DNA of 64,000 nt from JACKHO01 sp041398745 (GTDB lineage Bacteria; Planctomycetota; Planctomycetia; Planctomycetales; Planctomycetaceae): assembly GCA_041398745.1 (NCBI GenBank), contig JAWKUB010000004.1:310001-374000 (forward strand), written 5' to 3'. Of the stretch, positions 45,699-53,857 are shown piece by piece (within the stretch, counting starts at the first letter, position 1; each line of letters begins with the position of its first letter). Both the position numbers and the translations under genes were made by a program. The notes beneath the pieces were generated by a model, which ran no database searches, was not told the origin of the DNA, and saw nothing but the letters and a program-made list of their open reading frames with translations.

Positions 45699-48191
45699 TC
45701 AATTGATGCGACTGCTCACTGCCTGAATGGCATCCAGAACCATTTGCCGCATTTCCGGATCCATTTCGAGTCGCGAATTCGCCTTAAGTGTGGAAAGGCA
45801 CCGCTTCGTCCCCACCTTCGCGAGGACTTGATACACTTGTTTTCGCACTTCGGGGTCAGCGTGCCGGTTGTACTTGAGCAATGGTTCTTCAGCCTTCTGT
45901 CCGACCGAAATGAGGAACGGAACACATACTACGTCGCCTGTGTCGGCTTCCAAGCAAGTGACCAGAGCGGCCACACAATCTTCCGATCCAATGTCGGCGA
46001 GCAATTTCATAATGAGCTCCGGATCGGATTTCAGATACCACTGCCCCTTCGAAATGATAGTTGCATCGGTCTCGTTCGTCCGCCATTTGGCCATTGCCGG
46101 TGCCATTTTTTCCAACGGGAATAATGCACGCGAGAAGTTGCTGCAGAGCAGGCTGGAGACTTGCTCCACTCGTTTGGGATCGTATTCCGCATCGATGAGA
46201 GCCTGAAGTGCTTCCGGGATTGCCTGAATGTTGTTTGATGCAATTTCACGAATCGCCCAGTCAACTTCGCTTTCGCCCGGACGGGGGGTGTGCCGCAAAT
46301 TCGCCTGCTGAACGAGTGCGAAATCAAGTCCCCCAAATCCGAAACTGGTGGACTTCTCTTCACCAGTTTTGCCATCCGTCGTGACCCATGTCGGCAGTTT
46401 GCTTCCTTTGTAGAATGATGCGGCGCGTGGTGCCGACTGTTTGTCGACGAATTCTTGCGGCTCCTGGTCTTTGGGAAAAATGAATTCTGACCAAGGCCCC
46501 GTGCTATAGCTGGTGCTCCACACCGCAGCGCCGTTAACGACGAGTTCCCTGAAATACGTCCGTACCGTAAAGGTTATTTCAAATGGACGGGAGAATGAGG
46601 ATTTCAACTCAAACGTCTCTGTGATTTGCTTTCCGGTTTCCAGGCGTGCAACAAACTTTGTCCGGCTGGATGGGACAACAACATAGCCCGCTGCTTCCAA
46701 CTGCATTCGCATGTTGTCGTTCAACGTCTTTTGTTCGACTTCGCTCAGCATGTTGGCCTGAATGTCAATTTGAACGTCGGCTCCCGGACGAACGGCAAAG
46801 GATGTGTTGCGTGCGCTTTGTCGCACCGCTTCGGCATGAGGCAGAGTCGACGAATGCAAATTGACCTCACTTACACTGGAAGCTGCATACCAGAGCTGCC
46901 CCCCGGCCACGACCGAGGCGTCTGCCGTCATTTGATACTGCCAAACAACGAGCTCCGTCTCGTTGTCAATCACGAGTTTCCTGTTCACCATTACGTATTG
47001 AGGTGAGAGCCAGTCAAACTCAGGCAGTCCTCCAGGATTTGGCCATTTCCATTTCAGCTCACTCGAAGTCAAATTCCAGACCTGCGCTTGAAACCTGTCG
47101 CTTGCCGCGAGCCATTTGCCGTCTGGGCTGAACGAGAACTTGACCGATGCATCTGTTGGCAAGGGGAGGGTGTGGAGCAACTCTCCGGTCAAAGTGTCGT
47201 GGATTGCCGTCACCTCGCCGCGAAACAGTGCGACATGTTTTCGATTGGGACTCAATGCGGGTGAACTCGGGCTTGGGCATTGAATCGAGTAAACGGATTT
47301 CTCCTGAGGAATGCTCCACACCAGGAACTCTCCCCCACCAGACATGACCGCGATATGACTGGCATCCACCCATTTCGCCCAGTGCACATCGTGCCTGGCC
47401 CCCTCGCGTTCGGCGAAAGGTGCAAATCGTCCTTCGCGTTTGAGTGAACCATCGGACGAGATAGTCCAGAGGCCGACATCCCCATTCCCCCCCGTGCGAA
47501 AACCAATTGTGCGTGAGATAAGCGTGGTTCCATCGGGCGAAATATCAGTGAGAAGCAGCTTCTCTGCGACGTTTGGACCGGGTGAAATGGTACCGGCCTG
47601 AGGATTGCCAACTTCCAGCCGGCAACCACCTCCGTTCCCTCCATTGTGGTAGCAGATAACCGCCAGAGCACCTGAAGGTGAAACGGCCAGGGAAGCAACC
47701 TTCTCCTGGTCTCGAGTACGTGTACTCAAGCTGACGTTCCTGAGACCCTTAAGAGGCTCAAACTCAACGGTGTCCGGCACATAAACGACATCCGGATCGA
47801 CGTCGAAATTTGTGTCTACGACGGGTTCGGGCTGTGCGACATGCTCCGCGACGTTCGATTCAGGTTCGACGGGAATCCTGGGCGGGCGCGGTGAAACATT
47901 GGGAGCTGAATCGGGCTTAATGGCGAAGTTTCTGTCGCCTCCAAAACTCTTAACAATCCGTTTTACAACCCCCACAATTCCGAAACAGCCCAGCACAATC
48001 AAGAACAGAACAACGCCCCCGGCAACCAGTATCGGGTTGACTTTCGACTTGCCCCGCGAGCCGGAACGAGGCGAAGCATCGGGCACCCGAAAACCAGCAC
48101 CGCAGCTCTGACAGCGAATTTTCGCCCCGGCCTTATTCTCTTTGAAGCTGTAACTGCGCCCGCAGCCACGACACCGGGCTTGAATCGCCAT
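45699..48191 (-). CDS. Zinc-ribbon / TM / beta-propeller / HEAT-repeat protein
   Basis: Residues 1-35 form a zinc finger (C7-x2-C10, C27-x2-C30) of the MJ0042 type that opens many planctomycete proteins. A linker leads to one membrane helix (~52-76, VNPILVAGGVVLFLIVLGCF). Residues ~140-470 resemble WD40-type propeller blades (VASLAVSPSGALAVICYHNG, LLTDISPDGTTLISRTIGF, VKFSFSPDGKWLAASDRFQ). A middle region (~475-615; ADVQIDIQANMLSEVEQKTL) is unassigned. The C-terminus (~640-830) has HEAT-like hairpins (DWAIREIASNNIQAIPEALQ, DPELIMKLLADIGSEDCVAA, DPEVRKQVYQVLAKVGTKRC). Topology: finger inside, the rest outside or vice versa. Function is unknown. No enzyme motif is present. Confidence 0.8.
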   Translation of the reverse strand: MAIQARCRGCGRSYSFKENKAGAKIRCQSCGAGFRVPDASPRSGSRGKSKVNPILVAGGVVLFLIVLGCFGIVGVVKRIVKSFGGDRNFAIKPDSAPNVSPRPPRIPVEPESNVAEHVAQPEPVVDTNFDVDPDVVYVPDTVEFEPLKGLRNVSLSTRTRDQEKVASLAVSPSGALAVICYHNGGNGGGCRLEVGNPQAGTISPGPNVAEKLLLTDISPDGTTLISRTIGFRTGGNGDVGLWTISSDGSLKREGRFAPFAEREGARHDVHWAKWVDASHIAVMSGGGEFLVWSIPQEKSVYSIQCPSPSSPALSPNRKHVALFRGEVTAIHDTLTGELLHTLPLPTDASVKFSFSPDGKWLAASDRFQAQVWNLTSSELKWKWPNPGGLPEFDWLSPQYVMVNRKLVIDNETELVVWQYQMTADASVVAGGQLWYAASSVSEVNLHSSTLPHAEAVRQSARNTSFAVRPGADVQIDIQANMLSEVEQKTLNDNMRMQLEAAGYVVVPSSRTKFVARLETGKQITETFELKSSFSRPFEITFTVRTYFRELVVNGAAVWSTSYSTGPWSEFIFPKDQEPQEFVDKQSAPRAASFYKGSKLPTWVTTDGKTGEEKSTSFGFGGLDFALVQQANLRHTPRPGESEVDWAIREIASNNIQAIPEALQALIDAEYDPKRVEQVSSLLCSNFSRALFPLEKMAPAMAKWRTNETDATIISKGQWYLKSDPELIMKLLADIGSEDCVAALVTCLEADTGDVVCVPFLISVGQKAEEPLLKYNRHADPEVRKQVYQVLAKVGTKRCLSTLKANSRLEMDPEMRQMVLDAIQAVSSRIN

Positions 48192-48429
48192 TTCTACTCA
48201 CCCTGAACGTAGTCCTGCTGGTCCCAAAATCAACAAATTGGCTTTGTGGGAATCGTAGCTCCTGCCACCAACCGAGGCGAGTGCACATGGCGTCTATGGG
48301 GCAATGTGCGTCCCGCGTCCATTCCGCAGCATGGGGAGCGTGAATCGGAGTGCTGTTCTCCACCGCTGGCCCCAACAACGAGCTGCCCAACACAAAAAAC
48401 TCTCAAAAACCCGAAAATTCCACATTTTC

Positions 48430-48477
48430 GCGCGCACGAAACGCCTGGAAACCGATGCGGAAGGATGAGCTCGATCC
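48430..48477 (+). promoter_or_regulatory. Conserved intergenic element, copy 1 (candidate ECF-type promoter)
   Basis: Shares exact spacing with 52425-52472: gcgcgcacgaaac, then four bases, GGAAACC (48447-48453), then 17 bases, TCGATCC (48471-48477). This layout fits an ECF sigma promoter (-35 GGAA-type, -10 box) and would start a transcript ~25 nt before the repeat-protein ATG at 48503. The reading is by eye. A repetitive element or RNA are alternatives. Confidence 0.45.
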
Positions 48478-48502
48478 GATTTCTTCCTTCAAGGAGTTTG
48501 CC

Positions 48503-49084
48503 ATGCGGTGCCTGCCGAATGTCACCCCCAATCAAACCACAACATGCGCCTCCGTTTTTGCCTGCTTCCTCTTCTTTATGACTCAGGTTGGAAATGCCGA
48601 CGAAACCACGCCGCCCACCGACTCCCAACAGCCAGACAACTCGCTTGAGGCTTACCTGAACGCAACGGCTGACTACGACACGGTTAGCACCCAACTGCCA
48701 GACAACTCGCTTGAGGCCTACCTGAACGCAACGGCTGACTACGACACGGTTAGCACCCAACTGCCAGACAACTCGCTTGAGGCCTACCTGAACGCAACGG
48801 CTGACTACGACACGGCTGGCACCCAACAGCCAGACAACTCGCTTGAGGCCTACCTGAACGCAACGGCTGACTACGACACGGCTGGCACCCAACAGTCGGA
48901 CAACTCGCTTGAGGCTTACCTGAACGCAACGGCTGATTACGACACGGTTAGCTCCCAACTGCCAGACAACTCGCTTGAGGCCTACCTGAACGCAACGTTC
49001 GGTTATGACACGGCTGGCTCTCAACAGCCAGATAACTCGCTGGAGGCTTATCTGGACGCAATTGCCAACTATCCCATTAATTGA
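48503..49084 (+). CDS. Secreted protein of seven near-identical 22-residue repeats
   Basis: The ATG at 48503 has AAGGAG 7 nt upstream and opens a signal peptide (TCASVFACFLFFMTQVGNA, cleavage near ADETTPP). After a short linker (ETTPPTDSQQ) the mature protein is seven units beginning PDNSLEAYLNATADYDT plus a five-residue variable tail (VSTQL, AGTQQ, VSSQL, AGSQQ); the last unit ends NYPIN-stop. Each unit is predicted helix-turn with regularly spaced Tyr (two per unit) and Asn-Ala-Thr; no known domain matches. Units 1-5 are almost identical in DNA as well, so the array has expanded recently. It might be a structural or adhesive exported polymer. Function unknown. See the conserved element directly upstream. 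Confidence 0.75.
   Translation: MRCLPNVTPNQTTTCASVFACFLFFMTQVGNADETTPPTDSQQPDNSLEAYLNATADYDTVSTQLPDNSLEAYLNATADYDTVSTQLPDNSLEAYLNATADYDTAGTQQPDNSLEAYLNATADYDTAGTQQSDNSLEAYLNATADYDTVSSQLPDNSLEAYLNATFGYDTAGSQQPDNSLEAYLDAIANYPIN
48632..49081 (+). repeat. In-frame 66-bp tandem repeat array
   Basis: Six complete 66-bp units begin at 48632, 48698, 48764, 48830, 48896 and 48962, and a shortened seventh begins at 49028. Units keep one reading frame (22 codons). Differences cluster in the last five codons of each unit and in the sixth and seventh units. Confidence 0.9.
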
Positions 49085-49395
49085 TGCCCATTTCAGCTCG
49101 GGGGACATCGTTCGGGAGCCAAGAAATCAGGACCACAACTCCAGGATACGTTGGTGAACGATCTGGTTTCCATTCCGGAGAGTCTCCCATCGATTTTCGA
49201 CAGCAAGCCCGATTGCCGCTTTTGGTGATTTTTCACGCGCATGGAATATCGTGAAGAATTGGAAGTTGAAGAAATCTTAATTTGACTTAACCCAGCCGTT
49301 GTAACGTTTCGCCGTCAATCTCGAAGAACCGCTATGCACATTTGGCTCTCTGCTTCCAGAATTCAATACCCATTCCGGCGAAAGGAATGCAGCGC

Positions 49396-49662
49396 ATGTC
49401 CTCATCGAAACAGGTAGTGGGGTTACTACTATCCAGTGTTGCTGAACTCGTGTTTAACAGCACCCTCAAATGGCAAGCAAAGAAGGCCTTGGACACGTTT
49501 CTGATGGATGCTCCATTAGACGACGTGATTGCCCAGCTGCGCCGTGCCCGCGAGGCCGACTCCGTCGCTGGCATCCTCAATAGAAGTGATGCAATGGCGC
49601 TCCAGAATCTATTGAGAGCACTGGAAATACTACACCGGGATGCCGCCCCCAAACCTCTCTGA
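49396..49662 (+). CDS. Possible small helical protein
   Basis: About 88 residues with two predicted helices (QVVGLLLSSVAELVFNSTLK and APLDDVIAQLRRAREADSV). An AAGGA lies ~9 nt before the ATG at 49396. The opposite strand also has an open frame, but its composition is low-complexity and shadow-like. No family recognised. It may be real but is weakly supported. It is flanked by 311 bases (49085-49395) with no recognised feature and by the palindromic element at 49737. Confidence 0.4.
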   Translation: MSSSKQVVGLLLSSVAELVFNSTLKWQAKKALDTFLMDAPLDDVIAQLRRAREADSVAGILNRSDAMALQNLLRALEILHRDAAPKPL

Positions 49663-49736
49663 CGCAAGCCAGACTCGACGAGCCCATCCGGTTCAGATCT
49701 CAATGGGCCGCCTAACCCGGACGATTCATCAGAATT

Positions 49737-49877
49737 GTAGGGTGTGTGCAGCAAGTCGCCGTATTATGGTGGGTTAAGTCCGCGAATTAGCACCCAAAAA
49801 AACGACGACCTGTTCCTCGGGGTGAGCGACTTGCGTAACGCACCGACTTGATTGACGCGGACTTAACCCACCCTACG
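49737..49877. mobile_element. MITE-like palindromic element 1
   Basis: The ends pair (gtagggtg at 49737 with caccctac near 49877), an inner arm gtgggttaagtccgcg pairs with cgcggacttaaccca, and gcaagtcgc pairs with gcgacttgc inside. The ~141-bp unit has no open frame. Such nested palindromes mark non-autonomous transposable or REP-derived elements. The rest of 49663-50042 holds nothing else I recognise. Confidence 0.6.
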
Positions 49878-50042
49878 AATAATTCGAACTAATTGACGGC
49901 GTCTCCCGCTTGCGATTTAATCGGATGCCCGGTGCAACCTTGTGTGCAGTGTGCGCTGCGCTTCGATGGCGGTCGTTGTTTGAGCATCAGCTGCCATGAC
50001 ACCAACTACCTGAGACAAAACATGTCCGGTGGACTGATTTAC

Positions 50043-51650
50043 CTATGGTGAATCGCCGTCTGCTTTGAGAGGGGAAAGCCGCGAGTATGCGTCCGATTCA
50101 GCATTAAGCACTTCCCGAAACAACGCCAGCCGATCCTGTACACGCTTTACTGGTAACTGTTCAGCGCTCGCTTCGAGCAGGGCGTTACTCTTCTCCACCA
50201 GCATGACTTGTTCAGATTCCGTTGCAGCGTGATTGCTGGTAATTGAATAGGTGATGGCGGCATCGAGTAGTATTTCTGGCGGCATTGGCGCCTCCATTTC
50301 CAGGAGACGGTCGAAGTACACTGTGTTTGGCGCTGCCCCCGTGAGTTCGCATTGCTTCAGCGAAAGCCCCGCTGCGAGAATTTGAACTGCCACGTTGTCT
50401 GGTAGATGTCCTGCTGCAATTTCAGCTGCGCTCGCGGCTTCGAGGAACCGTTGTTCTTTGATTTGGCTCCGAATGTAAGGCACGGCAACCGATTCATCGG
50501 TCAAGTCTGGGGTATCAGTTGAGACTTGAGTTTCTGGTGCAACAAGCGTTCCTGGTTTCGAAAGTGCGGGGCTGCTGGCTGGACTTGCTGAGTTCGCCGT
50601 CTGCGGCCAAATCTGGTTCACGGCAAAGGCGAGTGAGAAAGACGCAACGAGGATGACAAGCAACACTGTCCAGAGGCGCTGTGTCGCCGGAATCTTCTTG
50701 GGATCGCTCGACGCAGTACTTTGCTCCGAGCCGTTGGCCGAGAGCAACAGCCCCTTGAACCGAGTCAAGTGTGGTGACGGGATGACGTCGTCAATGTCAA
50801 TTTCTTTTGCGACGTGAAGCAGTTCCAAGTACTGCCCTGAACCCCCTTCGCCGCTTGAACCCAGTGACTCAAACAAATACTCCGACAGAAAAAGGAATGT
50901 TCGAGCCAATCCAATGAAATCAAAATCGGTCGACAATTCCCTTACGCCATTACGCAACACAGCTGCGGTCATACTGCTCGGTGCAAAGCTCGTTGTGCAT
51001 GAGAATGTGCTGTCGGACGTGGGGGAAGTTGCTGCGCCGAAGTCCACGAGGAGGGGTTGGCCATCGAACGTAATCAGGATGTTCTCGGGCTTGACGTCGC
51101 AGTGGACAATACCCTTTGAGTGAATGTATTGAATCGTTGCGGCCAACTCCCGGGTGATATTCAGCAAAGCTCGCATTTGGATCTGGTCATTGAGGCCAGA
51201 CAAATACTCCAGGCAACCTTGTGACGGTGTGTAGACCGTGACCGTAGCAAATTCGTTGTTCTGAGTTTCAAACGATTCAATTAACAGCGGGATGCGCGGA
51301 TGCTGCAACAAGTTAAGGACTTCAGGTTCGTTCGTCCGCTTTTGCGTGATCTTCAATGTCACGAAGCGGACGTTGTTGCCCGTGTCACGAGCCTGATAGA
51401 CGACTGCGGTAGCACCGCGACCGAGCGTTTCCACGATTTCGTAGCGACCGACCATTGTGCCCGGAGTCAGCTCACGTACTTCCTCGTCCCGAGGCAGTTC
51501 TTCCGCCAGTTTGTCGAGTTCCGGAACCAGGTCGGCGATTGCCTCGATTCCAACGCCGAGTTTCTCGCGCAGGAATTCATCGGGACAAACGCCCCGGTCG
51601 AGTGCTTCAAAGTAGGCAACAGCGAGTTCAAATTCACGCGAAATCGGCAT
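50043..51650 (-). CDS. Transmembrane Ser/Thr protein kinase, divergent (operon 2)
   Basis: Kinase domain at ~68-260: glycine loop LGRGATAVVYQARD, K100 in VTLK as the ATP lysine, the catalytic loop H183-C184-D185-VKPEN (HCD in place of HRD), and DFG at 203-205. The activation segment is short and unusual: GAATSPTSDSTFSCTTSFAP with no typical GTPxYMSPE, then DFDFIGLART in place of DxxxLG. It may be regulated without activation-loop phosphorylation. A membrane helix (LWTVLLVILVASFSLAFAV, 327-347) is followed by ~190 residues, helical, TPR-like (EQRFLEAASAAEIAAGHLPD). The N-terminal ~60 residues are a helical lead-in. The start overlaps the sigma gene stop by 17 bases. A partner of the sigma factor is implied. 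Confidence 0.9.
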   Translation of the reverse strand: MPISREFELAVAYFEALDRGVCPDEFLREKLGVGIEAIADLVPELDKLAEELPRDEEVRELTPGTMVGRYEIVETLGRGATAVVYQARDTGNNVRFVTLKITQKRTNEPEVLNLLQHPRIPLLIESFETQNNEFATVTVYTPSQGCLEYLSGLNDQIQMRALLNITRELAATIQYIHSKGIVHCDVKPENILITFDGQPLLVDFGAATSPTSDSTFSCTTSFAPSSMTAAVLRNGVRELSTDFDFIGLARTFLFLSEYLFESLGSSGEGGSGQYLELLHVAKEIDIDDVIPSPHLTRFKGLLLSANGSEQSTASSDPKKIPATQRLWTVLLVILVASFSLAFAVNQIWPQTANSASPASSPALSKPGTLVAPETQVSTDTPDLTDESVAVPYIRSQIKEQRFLEAASAAEIAAGHLPDNVAVQILAAGLSLKQCELTGAAPNTVYFDRLLEMEAPMPPEILLDAAITYSITSNHAATESEQVMLVEKSNALLEASAEQLPVKRVQDRLALFREVLNAESDAYSRLSPLKADGDSP

Positions 51651-52152
51651 TCACTAATCCTTGTGCAATGCGTCGAGCCCTTCGGAATGCGTTGTAGACG
51701 TTGTACTTGGTCGATGACGTCGTTTCGGCAATGTCAGAAAAAGAATGCCCCTCTGCACGGAGGACGAGCACTTCAAAATCCGAATTCGTCAGCCGAGTCC
51801 GCAATTCATCGATATCGATGACCGGGGATGCTGTCGCTGCCTCGAATGATTGAAGATCAACCGGCGTCGAGGTCAGCGCGATCGGCGCTTCATTCAAATC
51901 TGCAAGTCGCCTAAGCGTCAATCGAATGGCGGTCAACCGCGAGTACCCCTTCAACTCCTTCGTATCAAAATCTGAAAACGACTTTGGAGCTTTGTGCATT
52001 CTCGTCAGGAACTCAGAATACAAGTCGCTGGTATACCCCGTTCTCTGAGCAGGCGACGTCCGCCGCCGATCGGTAATGACCCGATGAATGATATAAGTGA
52101 CGTACGCTCTCAGCGCCAAAAGGCGACTCGCGGTGTTTTCCGATAGGGGCAT
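51634..52152 (-). CDS. ECF-family RNA polymerase sigma factor (operon 2)
   Basis: 172 residues with a helical first part (MPLSENTASRLLALRAYVTY, FLTRMHKAPKSFSDFDTKEL, LKGYSRLTAIRLTLRRLADL) standing for a divergent region 2, and a clear region 4 at the end: RTRLTNSDFEVLVLRAEGHS then FSDIAETTSSTKYNVYNAFR, a helix-turn-helix. It is smaller and more divergent than the operon 1 sigma factor. Its stop lies inside the kinase gene (17-base overlap), so expression is coupled. The upstream gap carries the conserved element at 52425, pointing away from it. Confidence 0.8.
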   Translation of the reverse strand: MPLSENTASRLLALRAYVTYIIHRVITDRRRTSPAQRTGYTSDLYSEFLTRMHKAPKSFSDFDTKELKGYSRLTAIRLTLRRLADLNEAPIALTSTPVDLQSFEAATASPVIDIDELRTRLTNSDFEVLVLRAEGHSFSDIAETTSSTKYNVYNAFRRARRIAQGLVNADFA

Positions 52153-52928
52153 CTGGATCAGTCAGGCAAAGAATTCAGGTCAGGTTCGCCCACCCAAGTG
52201 TAGCGAATCGCCCGAAGCCTGTGAAAGTGCGCAGGTTGACCGCCACATAGCAAGTACACAGGCATTCCGTCTTCTTCGCGAGAAAGTGCCCTGAGGCGTG
52301 AGTGGCAATGCATCTTTCCGCTTACGAGTGACAAGGGGGCATGTAACGGCCGCCGTCTCTCGATCCGAAAAACGCGCAGATCGATACATCGAATTCCACA
52401 AAAATGAAAGGAAACGCATTTTTTGCGCGCACGAAACACGTGGAAACCTATGCGGGAAAGTGATCTCGATTCGACAAAGTGCGGAAACAACCTTTGTGCA
52501 CAGCGACTGACGGTTTTCACGCACCACCTTCGAACACAGAGATCGCCCCCTCCTCCGGCAGTGAAATGCCCAAGAAGTGCAGTGATTCACTCGCACTAAA
52601 TCAACACATAGGTGTTTCAAAATGAATCACATGACGACGAGAGACAGGTTCGGCAGCATGTGTGGCAGCTGCTGCAGGCTCGAAACATACATCCCCTCAA
52701 TCGTCTGGGGCCTATCAATAAGCGGTCGTCCCCACATGCGATCGGACAGTCAGCATCGGACAGCAGTGGCTTTTTAGTGCCTTTTTTCACTATCCCATCA
52801 GAAGGGCCGTCGAAGACGGACTACAGGCTTTCTGATTAGAGTCTTAGACGTTTGAGATTTTCCAAGTGGCAAAAGCGGGGTTCCTTCACAATTTTTGTTT
52901 GAAGGGGTACGCGAGCTGGAGCGGCTAG
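52153..52928. other. Long intergenic region with conserved element and no clear gene
   Basis: This 776-base stretch has a conserved element (52425-52472) and a small frame from 52622 (about 51 residues, Cys/Arg-rich) without a recognisable ribosome site. Other frames look like shadows. It may be a decayed gene region. Confidence 0.5.
52425..52472 (+). promoter_or_regulatory. Conserved intergenic element, copy 2 (candidate ECF-type promoter)
   Basis: gcgcgcacgaaac at 52425-52437, GGAAACC at 52442-52448, TCGATTC at 52466-52472, with the same gaps (4 and 17 bases) as the copy at 48430-48477. It points toward 52.6 kb, away from the sigma/kinase operon. Confidence 0.45.
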
Positions 52929-53210
52929 ATGACGCATCGAACCTCATCAATTTCATCGCAATCCACTGAAGGACAGTCAAAGATATCGAGAGAAGGGCGG
53001 GGCAAGACAAATCGAATCAGTCGATTGCTGAAGCTGGCCCTTTTTGCTTTAGAGCGGCGTCAATTTGATGTCCCCGCATTAGTGGAAAAGCTTGGCGTGA
53101 GTAGGCGTACAATATTCAGAGACATTGCTGATCTCTACGATGCCGGTTTTGAGCTCCATTACAATTCCACTGAGAAAACCTATCGGCTGGGAAGAATTGA
53201 ACTTGATTAA
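52929..53210 (+). CDS. Small HTH (DeoR/HTH_11-type) DNA-binding protein
   Basis: The 93-residue protein contains a winged helix domain of the kind that opens DeoR and WYL regulators: RLLKLALFALERRQFDVPAL, then VEKLGVSRRTIFRDIADLYD (recognition helix) and the wing GFELHYNSTEKTYRLGRIEL. It has no effector domain: the frame stops right after the wing. It may be a stand-alone repressor or a truncated WYL-type gene. A basic N-terminal tail (EGQSKISREGRGKTNR) precedes it. The next gene is convergent, 12 nt away. Confidence 0.75.
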   Translation: MTHRTSSISSQSTEGQSKISREGRGKTNRISRLLKLALFALERRQFDVPALVEKLGVSRRTIFRDIADLYDAGFELHYNSTEKTYRLGRIELD

Positions 53211-53222
53211 CGCAGCAATCCA

Positions 53223-53408
53223 CTACAGAGGATTGGTGTCGTCAGGCAATTCAGGTTCATCCACATCAGGCAGAAGGCACTCAAGTTCCAATAATTCGCG
53301 TTCAATCTCGTTGACATGCTCCGTCATCATTCGATGTAGCCCGCGCAGTCTCTGGTAGTGGCGTTCCAGTTGCACAAAGAATTCTGACGATTCGTTCGGA
53401 GTGTCCAT
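53223..53408 (-). CDS. Small coiled-coil-like protein
   Basis: About 61 residues starting at the ATG at 53408 (MDTPNESSEFFVQLERHYQR), with a long amphipathic helix through ERELLELECLLP and an acidic end (DVDEPELPDDTNPL). Composition is protein-like and the frame stops 12 nt from the HTH gene's stop. No family recognised. Confidence 0.5.
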   Translation of the reverse strand: MDTPNESSEFFVQLERHYQRLRGLHRMMTEHVNEIERELLELECLLPDVDEPELPDDTNPL

Positions 53409-53857
53409 TTTCCAAGCTTGCAAAGGGTTGAATGGCGATCAAGTGTTCGATTTCACAGCAATTTGTAGGCCGAAAAACTCAATTCGCCATTAGAGAATTG
53501 GCATCTGACTAAGGGCTAGGGTTTTCTCGGTTCTCGCGTAAGTAAGTTAGGACAACTGTCGTCTGTGAGGGTTAACGGGAATAATCTCGCAGTGATGCAA
53601 CGCTGTTGGTAAGTTGTTGCTCGTGCTCAGTCCCTCTATGCTTCGAATCCCCTATCGGACGAAACGCCCTCCTGCCCCCCCCGGCGTCGCACGCAAGGCG
53701 GTTCGCGGGTGGGCCCGGTTGCACTGCAACCGTTGGGGGCTGACAGGTCTTCCCGCAGATGGTTAACTACTTCAATTGGAACAAGAAAAGTTCCGCGACA
53801 AGCCTTCCTGTGTCGGCTCGCAAACCAATTGAAACCATGAGCCTACTGGTTCACGAC
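53409..53857. other. Intergenic region without a recognised gene
   Basis: About 450 bases between the small coiled-coil gene and the DUF1552 stop. It contains a GC-rich part with a small hairpin (cggttgcactgcaaccg at 53716-53732). No open frame has credible support. Confidence 0.4.

Noticed and set aside
48632..49081. Direct repeats that could suggest a CRISPR array
   Set aside because: Units are contiguous, 66 bp, without unique spacers, and keep one reading frame.
48230..49108. 292-codon minus-strand frame over the repeat array
   Set aside because: It is the complement of the repeat gene; the plus strand has a signal peptide and ribosome site.
49332..49754. 140-codon minus-strand frame
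   Set aside because: Low-complexity composition and no ribosome site. The plus-strand frame 49396-49662 is the better, though weak, candidate.
52612..52839. 75-codon frame after the conserved element copy 2
   Set aside because: No ribosome site or family; composition resembles non-coding DNA.
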